A stretch of 34,259 nt of DNA, from the NCBI GenBank assembly GCA_029262005.1, contig JAJDAG010000158.1:1-34259 (forward strand). Reading direction: 5' to 3'. Below, piece after piece: positions 7,977-16,417 of this stretch. The notes under the pieces were generated by a model. The model was given only the letters and a program-made list of their open reading frames with translations, was not told where the DNA came from and did not search any database. How positions within the stretch are numbered: the stretch's first letter is position 1; each line of letters opens with the position of its first letter. Both the position numbers and the translations under genes were made by a program. Source of the stretch: Candidatus Zhuqueibacterota bacterium (GTDB taxonomy: Bacteria; Zhuqueibacterota; Zhuqueibacteria; Oceanimicrobiales; Oceanimicrobiaceae).

Positions 7977-10325
7977 ATGCCGGATGCAGAACAACAAGAG
8001 TTGCTGCTTGCCTTTGTAGAAGAAGGAAATGAGCTGCTCGACGAAACCGAACCGCTGTTGATAGAGCTTGAGTCGAGGGCAAATGAGTCCGGCGAAATTG
8101 ACTACGAAATCCTCAATATGATTTTTCGCCTTTTTCATTCCTTGAAAGGCGGCTCTAGTTTTCTTGACCTTCTCACCGTGCAAGGAGTGACGCACGAGGC
8201 TGAAACACTCCTCGACCTTTTCAGGAAATGTTCACGAGAAATCCACCGGGAAACCATCGACCTTCTGACCCGGACCTGTGATTTTTTACGCCAACTGCTT
8301 GGCAATATTCAGTCTCATTTCACCGATGAAGGGTTTGACGACGAGGCAGAAAAGATAATTATTGCCTTAAAGGCTCAGATAGCCGCAATCTCCGGTGAAG
8401 GTGATTCTGGTCAGGAAGCCACCCCAATGGCAACTGACTCTAAAAGACGAAAGACTGTCAGGGGGGACGGCGAAAAAGCCGGTATACCTACTCCGGACGC
8501 CTTAACACAAAACGATGTGCCGGAGACATTTCACTTCGCCATCACGCCTGAAATCGTCAAACAATTTGTGGCTGAGTCTGAAGATTTACTGTCATCAGCC
8601 GAGGAGTCATTCCTGAGACTGGACAAAATGCCGGATGATATGGAGCATATCGACGAGGCATTTCGAGCTTTGCACAGTTTCAAGGGGAATGCTGGTTTTC
8701 TTGGCTATGAAGATTTGGAAAAACTCAGCCACCAGGCAGAAACTATTCTCGATAAAATTAGAACGCAGGAACTTGAAAGCAGCAAAGAAATATTTTCGTT
8801 GCTGCTCAACGTGCTCGATTGTCTGCGAACCGGCATTAGCCAGGTTGCTGGCGGCAAAGAAATAGTTCTTCCTGCGGCGAAAACCGCAATCGCCGCAATG
8901 CATTCGGTGCTGAAAGCAATCAGCCCTTCCGCGCAGTCTCCTGTAGATAAGCAACTTGTTGCTGAGCAATCAAAGGAGAAACATGGCCAACAAAAAATGA
9001 CTTCGGGGACCATGGAAACCGACGAAACAGGCGCTGCAGAAGCCACTTCAGAGCCGATTGCCCTGCCTGGTCTCAAGTCGTCAGGTGCGCAGCAAACGGG
9101 GGCTGAGAGACATTCGATTCGGGTAGATGTAGAGAAGTTGGGGGCACTGCTGGAACTGGTGGGGGAACTGGTTATTGCAGAAGCGATGGTGGCCCAGAAT
9201 CCGGATTTGCGAAATGTGAAAACCTCGCTCGATAACTTTGAAAAAGCGTCTCTGCATTTGAATAAAATTACGCGCGATTTGCAGGATATTTCTACTTCCA
9301 TTCGAATGATTCCTTTATCCGGGACTTTTCGCAGAATGATCCGTCTGGTGCGGGATCTGGCGCAAAAAACCGGGAAAAAAGTGGATCTGATTATTACAGG
9401 AGAAAATACAGAAGTGGATAAAACGGTCATTGAGCAGATTGCAGATCCACTCGTTCATCTTATCCGCAATGCAATTGACCACGGTTTATCCACACCGGAA
9501 AAACGAAAAACGTTTGGTAAATCCGAAACAGGCCAACTTGTGCTGGGCGCAAAACACGTGGGAGGCGAAGTCTGGATTTCTATCATTGATGATGGACAGG
9601 GCCTTTCCCGGGAAATGATTCTTAGGAACGCAGTTGCAAGAGATTTGGTCAAAGGTTCCGGTGCGGAATTGACGAATGACGAAGTATGGCGTCTGGTCTT
9701 TGAGCCTGGCTTCTCAACTGCGGAACAGGTTACGGATGTTTCCGGCCGTGGAGTCGGCCTGGATGTTGTGAAGAGAAATATTGAAAATATTCGTGGCAAA
9801 ATAGACATTGTCAGCAAACCGGGGAAGGGAACCGAAGTCATCCTGCGAATTCCCTTAACATTGGCCATTATAGACGGGATGATCATCAGGGTCGGCTCAA
9901 GTCGTTATATTATACCAATTATTTCCATTGTTGAAACACTGCGGCCCAACTTTCAGGAGATAACCGTCACAATGGATGGCCATGAAATTCTCAACGTTCG
10001 CGGCAATCTCTGCCCGGTCGTTCGCTTGCATGAGTTTTATAATTTGGAGCCGAGTTCAACCGAACTTACGGAAGGCATCGTCATTTTAGTTGAAAATGCA
10101 GGTAAACGATTTGGGCTTTTTGTCGATGAGTTGGTTGGGCAACAGCAAGTCGTTATTAAGGGGCTGTCTGAATTTGTAGGCAATATTAAGGCCATTTCCG
10201 GTTGCACAATTATGGGTGATGGCAGAGTCTGTTTGATTGTCGATATCGCTGCTTTAGCTGATTTATTTTTCAATGGCTATCAAACGGAAGCTGCCTTGCC
10301 GGAACCATTAGAAGAAAAAATGTGA
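7977..10325 (+). CDS. cheA: chemotaxis histidine kinase CheA with two Hpt domains
   Basis: The 782-residue product is a CheA. It has an N-terminal Hpt domain with H-S-L-K-G (His54) and a second Hpt domain with H-S-F-K-G (His233). After a low-complexity linker (about 310-375) come the dimerisation helices (about 380-450), a HATPase with N box H-L-I-R-N-A-I-D-H-G (about 494-503), D-D-G-Q-G and G-R-G-V-G-L-D, and a C-terminal CheW-like domain (about 630-765). It phosphorylates itself on Hpt His and passes phosphate to CheY and CheB. I see no recognisable CheY-binding P2 domain between Hpt2 and the dimerisation region. I start at the ATG at 7977, preceded by AGGA, rather than the TTG at 7950. It is the first gene of the cluster. 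Confidence 0.95.
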   Translation: MPDAEQQELLLAFVEEGNELLDETEPLLIELESRANESGEIDYEILNMIFRLFHSLKGGSSFLDLLTVQGVTHEAETLLDLFRKCSREIHRETIDLLTRTCDFLRQLLGNIQSHFTDEGFDDEAEKIIIALKAQIAAISGEGDSGQEATPMATDSKRRKTVRGDGEKAGIPTPDALTQNDVPETFHFAITPEIVKQFVAESEDLLSSAEESFLRLDKMPDDMEHIDEAFRALHSFKGNAGFLGYEDLEKLSHQAETILDKIRTQELESSKEIFSLLLNVLDCLRTGISQVAGGKEIVLPAAKTAIAAMHSVLKAISPSAQSPVDKQLVAEQSKEKHGQQKMTSGTMETDETGAAEATSEPIALPGLKSSGAQQTGAERHSIRVDVEKLGALLELVGELVIAEAMVAQNPDLRNVKTSLDNFEKASLHLNKITRDLQDISTSIRMIPLSGTFRRMIRLVRDLAQKTGKKVDLIITGENTEVDKTVIEQIADPLVHLIRNAIDHGLSTPEKRKTFGKSETGQLVLGAKHVGGEVWISIIDDGQGLSREMILRNAVARDLVKGSGAELTNDEVWRLVFEPGFSTAEQVTDVSGRGVGLDVVKRNIENIRGKIDIVSKPGKGTEVILRIPLTLAIIDGMIIRVGSSRYIIPIISIVETLRPNFQEITVTMDGHEILNVRGNLCPVVRLHEFYNLEPSSTELTEGIVILVENAGKRFGLFVDELVGQQQVVIKGLSEFVGNIKAISGCTIMGDGRVCLIVDIAALADLFFNGYQTEAALPEPLEEKM

Positions 10326-10400
10326 TACAGCAGGTTTGACCGATTTTGTCCGCCGGGCTCATGTTAGTGATAGATTAAAATTTGCACCCTTCTTGCATAA

Positions 10401-10922
10401 ATGGTAAAGCTTATGACCGAGCAGGATATGCTGGAATTAAATACTGTAACCAATGTTGATGAGGACGCTCAGGAGGGAAAATATCTCACCTTCTCACTTG
10501 GTAAAGAAGCGTATGGCATCGAAATTCGCAATGTTACAGAAATCATCGGTATTCAACACGTTACAAAGTTGCCGGATACCCCACCTTTTGTCAAAGGTGT
10601 CATCAACTTGCGCGGCAAGGTCATTCCGGTCCTTGACGTAAGACTCCGATTTGACTTAAAAGAGAGGAAATATGATGACCGTACTTGCATTATCGTTGTC
10701 AATATTCGAAATATGTCAGTCGGCCTGATTGTCGATACAGTGTCTGAGGTTCTGGACGTTCCTTTCAAAAATATTGAGGCGCCACCCAAAATTAAAAACT
10801 GTTCCGGAAATCGCTACATCTTAGGACTTGGAAAAGTCGGCAGCCAGGTTATGATTATATTGGATAGCCACAAATTGTTATTTGGCGATGAGGTGGAGCA
10901 AATAGCGGATGCCATCGTTTGA
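10401..10922 (+). CDS. cheW: chemotaxis coupling protein CheW
   Basis: The 173-residue product is a single CheW domain: L-T-F-S-L-G-K-E-A-Y-G-I-E near residue 30, then L-P-D-T-P-P-F-V-K-G-V-I-N-L-R-G (about 56-71), the segment most conserved in CheW, and I-V-D-T-V-S-E-V-L in the second half. CheW links receptor tips to CheA in the chemosensory array. About 27 residues precede the domain; the start could be the ATG at 10401 or the ATG at 10413. Neither has a good ribosome-binding site. It lies 75 bases after cheA and 33 bases before the receptor gene. Confidence 0.95.
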   Translation: MVKLMTEQDMLELNTVTNVDEDAQEGKYLTFSLGKEAYGIEIRNVTEIIGIQHVTKLPDTPPFVKGVINLRGKVIPVLDVRLRFDLKERKYDDRTCIIVVNIRNMSVGLIVDTVSEVLDVPFKNIEAPPKIKNCSGNRYILGLGKVGSQVMIILDSHKLLFGDEVEQIADAIV

Positions 10923-10955
10923 TGGACGCTGAAGAAAAGTGAGTTTAATAGAATA

Positions 10956-13277
10956 ATGGAAACAACAAAAGAACACACGGTGAAGCTGAAAATGCGCTTC
11001 AGGCAGATGAGTCTCAAGACAAAAATGCTTATACTGTTTGTCTTTGCCGTCATTGTCGTGCTGACTGGCAACACTCTAATTACAAGCGAAGTAACCCGGG
11101 GTGCGCTCTCCGACAATATAAACTCTTCCCTGCAAGTGATAACGCAAATTGCAGGTGAAGCGGTTGCGACCGGCTTGGAGTTTGAGGATGACGATGCGAT
11201 TGCTGCTGCAGTAAAACCGTTCACTCACCAAACCCTGTTTTCGTATATTTGTGTATCCAACAAAGCCGGCGAAGATGCTTATTGCTTTAGACGACCGGGA
11301 TTTCCGCCTATTCAGAGGCTCAACGTGGGCACACTTGAAAACGAAATGTTCAGCGTCGGTAGTGTGACTTCTGATGGGCATGAAATAGGCAAAATCATGC
11401 TTGGCATCTCACTTGATGAGCGCAACAAAACGTTGCGCGCCGCATGGATATCGACTGCTTTGATGGCAGTGGCCTGCTTGCTGATATTTGTGGTAATAAC
11501 TTTATACATCGCAAATATGATTTCCAGACCAATCAAAAAAATTACTCAAATTGCCGGAAATCTTGCGGACGGAGATCTTGAGCAGGAGATCAATATTTAC
11601 CGCAATGACGAAATTGGCGCCCTGGCCGATTCTTTCCGCGCCATGGTGGATTCGCAGCGCGCAAAAGCAAATATTGCCAATGATATTGCCAGAGGGAATC
11701 TTGGTGTAAACATAGGAGCGGTTTCGGAAAAAGATATCCTGGGAATGGCTATTTTGACAATGAAGGAGGCCATTCAAGGTCTGCAAATCGAATTACAACA
11801 TGTTATTGATGCTCAAAAAGCCGGCAACATGGATGCGCGCTGTAACCCAGATGAGCACAACGGGGCTTACGCAGAACTCCTTGGTGGCATCAATGACGCA
11901 CTGGATGCTGTAACGTTACCCGTGCTGGAGTCTATCGAGATCATGCGTAAATATGCTGTTGGGGATTTACAAAACCAAATGCGGGAGTTGCCCGGCCAAC
12001 AGATCGTTTTGACCGAGAGCTTAAATGGGATTCAGAAAAACTTGCAGGCTTTGATTAACGAAGGAACAATGCTTGCCCAGGCAGGGAAGGCCGGCAATCT
12101 TGTTAGTCGCGGGCAGACGGATGCATTTCAAGGTGGTTATCGTGAGATCATTGAAGGTATGAACCAAACTTTGGAAAACGTCCTGGCGCCTATCAACGAA
12201 GTTGTTCACTGTTTGACCGGAATGGCCAAAGGCGAACTCTCTGTTTCAGTCGAAGGAGATTACGAAGGTGAGCATGCTGTCATGAAACAAGCCTTGAACC
12301 AAACTCTGGAATCTTTGCATGACATGCTTGCTCAAATTGACGTTGCCGCCAGTGATGTTGCTGTTGGGGCCGGACAAATCTCGGATTCCAGTCAATCCCT
12401 GTCTGAAGGTGCAACCAAACAAGCAAGCTCTCTGCAACAGATAACTTCTTCCATGAGCGAAATTGGCTCACAAACGAAGCAAAATGCAGAAAATGCCAGT
12501 CAGGCAAATCAGTTAACCGATGCAGCACGTGAAAATGCACATGAAGGCAACGAGCAGATGAAAAAAATGCTTGCTGCAATGGAAGAGATCAAGAAATCAT
12601 CCGATGAAATTTACAATATTATCAAGGCAATTGATGAAATTGCCTTTCAAACCAACCTTCTTGCCTTGAATGCGGCAGTCGAAGCTGCCCGTGCCGGTGT
12701 GCACGGAAAGGGCTTTGCCGTGGTCGCCGAAGAGGTCCGAAACCTGGCGCAACGCAGCGCCAAGGCCGCCCAGGAAACAACCGAACTTATAGAAAATTCG
12801 GTAAACAAAGTGGAGAACGGCACCAAGATCGCCAACATGACCGCCAGCTCTCTGGGACGAATTGTTGAAGACGTAACTCAGGTAACCGGTCTGGTGGCCG
12901 AGATCGCCAGCGCCTCCCATGAACAAGCGATGGGAATTGAACAGGTCAACTCAGGACTGATTCAAATCGACCAGGTAACACAGGCGAACATAGCCGGTGT
13001 TGAGCAAAGTGCTGCTGCTTCGCAAACATTATCCAATCAGGCAAACCAGGTCAAACAATTGTTAAGTAAATTTTCTCTACGTAGTTCAAATTCAACTGCA
13101 AGCGTTCCGGGGGCCCGTGGTGCAGGAGTGACCGTAGTCAAACAAGCACCGGCTCATAGCCCTCTCCGCGGTTGGGATGCGATGGATTCATCACAATCGT
13201 CGCAGCCCAAACCCAAAAAGGGTTCGGCACCGCCTGACTTCATTGCTTTGGATGATGATGAATTTGATGACTTTTAG
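10956..13277 (+). CDS. methyl-accepting chemotaxis protein with CHASE8-like sensor and repeated HAMP-like units
   Basis: The 773-residue receptor has TM1 (about 24-43), a periplasmic region (about 44-163), TM2 (about 164-188), a HAMP domain (about 189-235), a run of further HAMP-like units (about 240-455), then the signalling domain with the conserved hairpin tip (E-I-A-F-Q-T-N-L-L-A-L-N-A-A-V-E-A, about 561-577). The periplasmic part has the layout of CHASE8 sensors: a long helix with A-G-E-A-V-A-T-G-L-E-F-E-D, then an S-Y-I-C-V-S-N-K-A-G strand and a G-H-E-I-G-K-I-M-L-G strand. It has Cys99 and Cys110. The C terminus is a flexible Pro/Ser/Lys-rich linker ending in E-F-D-D-F, which fits the x-[FHWY]-x-x-[FHWY] pentapeptide tether for CheR/CheB. 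The next gene encodes a YfiR-like secreted protein. Confidence 0.93.
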   Translation: METTKEHTVKLKMRFRQMSLKTKMLILFVFAVIVVLTGNTLITSEVTRGALSDNINSSLQVITQIAGEAVATGLEFEDDDAIAAAVKPFTHQTLFSYICVSNKAGEDAYCFRRPGFPPIQRLNVGTLENEMFSVGSVTSDGHEIGKIMLGISLDERNKTLRAAWISTALMAVACLLIFVVITLYIANMISRPIKKITQIAGNLADGDLEQEINIYRNDEIGALADSFRAMVDSQRAKANIANDIARGNLGVNIGAVSEKDILGMAILTMKEAIQGLQIELQHVIDAQKAGNMDARCNPDEHNGAYAELLGGINDALDAVTLPVLESIEIMRKYAVGDLQNQMRELPGQQIVLTESLNGIQKNLQALINEGTMLAQAGKAGNLVSRGQTDAFQGGYREIIEGMNQTLENVLAPINEVVHCLTGMAKGELSVSVEGDYEGEHAVMKQALNQTLESLHDMLAQIDVAASDVAVGAGQISDSSQSLSEGATKQASSLQQITSSMSEIGSQTKQNAENASQANQLTDAARENAHEGNEQMKKMLAAMEEIKKSSDEIYNIIKAIDEIAFQTNLLALNAAVEAARAGVHGKGFAVVAEEVRNLAQRSAKAAQETTELIENSVNKVENGTKIANMTASSLGRIVEDVTQVTGLVAEIASASHEQAMGIEQVNSGLIQIDQVTQANIAGVEQSAAASQTLSNQANQVKQLLSKFSLRSSNSTASVPGARGAGVTVVKQAPAHSPLRGWDAMDSSQSSQPKPKKGSAPPDFIALDDDEFDDF

Positions 13278-13313
13278 TTGGACTATTGAGCCTATTAATA
13301 CGGGATTTATACT

Positions 13314-13847
13314 ATGAAGCGATTTAAGTTAGCACTTTTAGCACTGCTCGTGGTTGGGCAAGTTGGTCTTCTGCAAGCCTTGGAAATAACCCCGCTGCAG
13401 GTTTTTTATATTGTACGGCAGGGGTTTCCCGAACAAACAGAGGTTTCAGTTTTGATTACTGAGGCGGATTACCACCGTCAGGAGAAAAAAATTGGTCGTG
13501 CAGCAGCGCAAATGCAGCTTAAGGTAACGATTCATGTTGTTCGAAATTCGCTTGACGTGGGCAAAGCTGTCAAGAGGACGCCGAACAAATCAATTCTGGT
13601 AGTCTTTGACAATCCAGCACTCACAAGTAGCAAAACGAAGCTCTATGTATTATCCAAATGCAAAGATAAAAAAGTGTCAATTGTTACTACTTCGCAGGCT
13701 TATTCTGAGTCAGGGGCGCTTCTCGGGGTGTACAATGAGAAAGAGAATGTGAAAATTGTCTTGAATTTAAAGAAAAATAGCCACTTAAAAGCCATGTTCA
13801 GCGAAGAAGTTAAAACGAAACTGGGCGTCAGTGAGGTGTTGCTTTAA
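13314..13847 (+). CDS. YfiR-like periplasmic protein
   Basis: The 177-residue product begins with a clear signal peptide (M-K-R-F-K then a hydrophobic core to about residue 21; cleavage likely near L-Q-A). The mature part alternates strands and helices. Its C-terminal half (S-I-L-V-V-F-D-N-P-A-L near 93-103, V-S-I-V-T-T-S-Q near 120, S-G-A-L-L-G near 133, V-K-I-V-L-N-L near 146) follows the pattern of the YfiR/DUF4154 family and more distantly of ABC-type substrate-binding folds. YfiR in Pseudomonas is a periplasmic regulator of the CHASE8-bearing cyclase YfiN. The gene follows the receptor by 36 bases, so an accessory sensing role for that receptor is a reasonable inference. There is one Cys in the mature part. 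Family assignment is from pattern only. Confidence 0.55.
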   Translation: MKRFKLALLALLVVGQVGLLQALEITPLQVFYIVRQGFPEQTEVSVLITEADYHRQEKKIGRAAAQMQLKVTIHVVRNSLDVGKAVKRTPNKSILVVFDNPALTSSKTKLYVLSKCKDKKVSIVTTSQAYSESGALLGVYNEKENVKIVLNLKKNSHLKAMFSEEVKTKLGVSEVLL

Positions 13848-13910
13848 AGGAATGACAATTTGCCTGTTTAGTTTGTGCGAGCCTTTCCAATGCATGCCAC
13901 TATAATCCTC

Positions 13911-14432
13911 ATGAAGAATAAGTTCGTTATTCTAAGTCTATTAGTAACCCTGTTCATAGCATTGCAACCGAACGCTGCAGCGGGACAGGATTCATGCGCA
14001 ACTCAGAACGCCATTACCACACTCGGAGAAGAGTTAAAGCACCTCATCGCCGAGGAAACAAAACGACGTGAGGCGGAGACAAGTGCACTCAAAAAAGCCC
14101 TTCAAGTATTAGCTGCGCACCCAGATCAAGAGGTTGTGACCGGCATCACACGCCGGCAGTACATCGACCTGCTGCAACGCATTCAAGATATTAACAAGCT
14201 ATTTCAAAAAAGCGGTGAAGAACTCAATGACAAAATTAAGAAGCTTGAGAAGCACAACCGCCAAACCAGGTCCGCACCAGGTGACACAATATTTTTCGAA
14301 CAAAAAGCGATGCAACACTATCTCATTCAAGTCAAGGACGTTTTAGAGCGATTGAGCCCCGGAACTGTGCCTGGGAAGAACCTGAAATCTGCAAGTGCTC
14401 AGAAAGAAAAACAGGAACCGGGACCGCGCTAA
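13911..14432 (+). CDS. secreted coiled-coil protein of unknown function
   Basis: The 173-residue product from the ATG at 13911 has a signal peptide (M-K-N-K then hydrophobic to about residue 17; cleavage likely after A-A-A-G). A GTG at 13875 and an ATG at 13890 upstream would lengthen the n-region without benefit. The mature part is highly charged and helical, with heptad-like stretches (E-E-L-K-H-L-I-A-E-E-T-K-R-R-E-A-E and K-I-K-K-L-E-K-H), so a periplasmic coiled coil is likely. One Cys lies just after the signal peptide (D-S-C-A), but the preceding residues do not make a good lipobox. I do not recognise a family. Its place between the YfiR-like gene and cheR suggests a part in the same input module. 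Confidence 0.6.
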   Translation: MKNKFVILSLLVTLFIALQPNAAAGQDSCATQNAITTLGEELKHLIAEETKRREAETSALKKALQVLAAHPDQEVVTGITRRQYIDLLQRIQDINKLFQKSGEELNDKIKKLEKHNRQTRSAPGDTIFFEQKAMQHYLIQVKDVLERLSPGTVPGKNLKSASAQKEKQEPGPR

Positions 14433-14504
14433 GCACTCATATATCCATAGCAAGTCGTTTGCGATCCTTGGTTTACTGAAATTGAAAACAAGAAACAGTA
14501 TTTA

Positions 14505-15350
14505 TTGAAGGAAAGCATCTTGTCGGCCATCATCAGACTTATGGACAAAGAATTCGAGTTGATACGGGATTTGGTTTACACCAAGTTTGGCATCAATTTG
14601 ACCGAGCAAAAAAAATTTTTGATGGTGAGCAGACTTCAAAAGGAATTGCGTCGCCATAACTTTCTGTCTTTTTACCAATACTACAAATATGTTCGAGCCG
14701 ACAGGACCGGCGAGGCATTGGTTGCCCTAATCGATCGAATTTCAACAAATCACACATTCTTTTATCGTGAACCCGCACAGTTTAATTTTTTTGCCAACAC
14801 TGTTTTACCTGAATTGAAGGAGAGGTGTATTTCTTGCAAAAGTAGAAGAATCAGGATTTGGTGTGCAGGTTGTTCAACCGGTGAGGAAGCCTATACATTA
14901 TCAATGCTAATTCATGATTTCTTTCATTATGACATCAATTCCTGGGACATAAAAATTCTGGCAACCGACATATCAAGTCGTGTTTTAGATGTTGCAAGAA
15001 CAGGTGTTTACACGGATGAAAATGTTGCCAACTTGCCGAGGGAACTAAAGAGACGTTATCTGTGCAGGGTGTCGGAAGATGAATGGCGAATCACTGAGTC
15101 GGTTAAGAAACTCATTCATTTTGGTCGGTTCAACCTGATGCGGGAAAAATTTCCATTTAATGGTCGATTTGCAGCTATATTCTGTCGCAATGTAATGATC
15201 TATTTTGACAAGGAAACCAGGCATTCTCTCATTGAGCATTTTTTCGAGTTTACTGAAGAGAAGGGTTATCTTTTTGTCGGACATGCGGAGGCAATAGATC
15301 GAAAAAGATCTTCATTTTGCTATGTGGAACCGGCAATCTACAGCAAGTAG
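14505..15350 (+). CDS. cheR: chemotaxis protein methyltransferase CheR
   Basis: CheR methylates glutamates on the receptor signalling helices using S-adenosylmethionine. The product has an N-terminal helical CheR domain (to about residue 75), I-S-T-N-H-T-F-F-Y-R-E (about 85-95), the SAM-binding loop I-W-C-A-G-C-S-T-G-E-E (about 122-132), A-T-D-I-S (about 158), C-R-N-V-M-I-Y-F (about 229) and G-H-A-E-A near the end. The start is uncertain: the TTG at 14505 has no ribosome-binding site, whereas a TTG at 14520 has AAGGA eight bases upstream; an ATG at 14541 is also possible. The region that binds receptor pentapeptides in some CheRs is short here. The stop is eight bases before cheB. Confidence 0.95.
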   Translation: MKESILSAIIRLMDKEFELIRDLVYTKFGINLTEQKKFLMVSRLQKELRRHNFLSFYQYYKYVRADRTGEALVALIDRISTNHTFFYREPAQFNFFANTVLPELKERCISCKSRRIRIWCAGCSTGEEAYTLSMLIHDFFHYDINSWDIKILATDISSRVLDVARTGVYTDENVANLPRELKRRYLCRVSEDEWRITESVKKLIHFGRFNLMREKFPFNGRFAAIFCRNVMIYFDKETRHSLIEHFFEFTEEKGYLFVGHAEAIDRKRSSFCYVEPAIYSK

Positions 15351-15358
15351 AGACAATT

Positions 15359-16417
15359 GTGAGCAAAAAAAAAATCAGAGTACTTGTGGTAGATGATTCA
15401 ATAACAGCCTGTGGGGTGTTAACTCAAGGTTTGTCTGTTGATCCCGAAATAGAGGTAGTAGGCAATGCAGCAAATCCCTATATCGCGCGGGATAAAATAT
15501 TGCAATGCCGCCCGGACGTTTTAACGCTTGATGTTGAAATGCCAAGGATGGATGGGGTTGAATTTCTCAGGCGACTTATGCCGCAAAACCCACTCCCCGT
15601 TTTAATGGTAAGTTCACTGACCCATCGTGGAAAGCGGGTCACGTTTGAAGCGTTGGAAGCAGGGGCTGTGGATTTCATAACAAAGCCGAGTTCGTATGCC
15701 GGCAGTGCCCTGGATTCGATGCTTCATGAGTTACGGACTAAAGTAAAAAACGTCTCCACCGCTAATGTGAGTCATTGGCAGAACGTAAACTATCGCCCAC
15801 CGCAGGCACCCAAGCGAGCAGCAAAGCCTCCGGTAATACCCACGGATAAGATCATTGCAATCGGCGCTTCTACCGGGGGTACGGAGGCGATTCGTAATGT
15901 GCTCTGTCGGCTTGAGGCTGATACTCCGGGAATCGTAGTTGTACAACATATGCCGCCTGGATTTACAAAAATGCTTGCTCAACGTCTGAACGAACAATGT
16001 GCATTGGAGGTGAAAGAAGCCGTTTCTGGAGATGTGCTAATGATTGGTCAGGCATTGATTGCTCCCGGCGATTACCATATGACTGTGCAGCGTTCCGAAA
16101 ACGGTTACCGGGTTGAATGTAAAAGCGGCGACAAGGTTTGTGGGCATAGGCCGTCTGTTGACGTGTTGTTTCACTCCATTGCTGCATCGGCAGGAGCTAA
16201 TTCGACCGGGGTCATATTAACTGGAATGGGATATGATGGGGCTGAAGGACTCGTTTCCATGCGACGTGCAGGCGCAAAAACACTTGCGCAGGACGAAAGC
16301 ACATCTGTGGTATTTGGCATGCCTAAAAGTGCCTATGAACGCGGTGGAACCAAGGAACTTATTCCCCTCGACCACGTTGCGAAAAAAATAATGACTTTTA
16401 TATCGGAGCGTTCTTGA
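15359..16417 (+). CDS. cheB: protein-glutamate methylesterase/deamidase CheB
   Basis: The 352-residue product has an N-terminal receiver domain with the phospho-accepting Asp58 (L-T-L-D-V-E-M-P-R-M-D-G) and Lys109, a linker rich in Pro/Ala/Lys (about 140-163), and the methylesterase domain with the catalytic triad: Ser171 (G-A-S-T-G-G), His197 (V-V-Q-H-M-P-P) and Asp293 (T-G-M-G-Y-D-G). CheB removes receptor methyl groups when phosphorylated by CheA. I use the GTG at 15359, eight bases after the cheR stop; a longer frame back to 15317 runs inside cheR and adds no conserved sequence. cheD overlaps its stop codon. Confidence 0.95.
   Translation: MSKKKIRVLVVDDSITACGVLTQGLSVDPEIEVVGNAANPYIARDKILQCRPDVLTLDVEMPRMDGVEFLRRLMPQNPLPVLMVSSLTHRGKRVTFEALEAGAVDFITKPSSYAGSALDSMLHELRTKVKNVSTANVSHWQNVNYRPPQAPKRAAKPPVIPTDKIIAIGASTGGTEAIRNVLCRLEADTPGIVVVQHMPPGFTKMLAQRLNEQCALEVKEAVSGDVLMIGQALIAPGDYHMTVQRSENGYRVECKSGDKVCGHRPSVDVLFHSIAASAGANSTGVILTGMGYDGAEGLVSMRRAGAKTLAQDESTSVVFGMPKSAYERGGTKELIPLDHVAKKIMTFISERS

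Noticed and set aside
8705-9430. Long minus-strand frame inside cheA
   Set aside because: Ser/Ile-rich antisense of a well-conserved kinase region; no ribosome-binding site or domain.
10376-10402. TAAAATTT-N11-GCATAAAT, sigma-28-like, before cheW
   Set aside because: The -10 half overlaps the cheW start codon and matches only four of eight bases; it would need a leaderless or shortened cheW.
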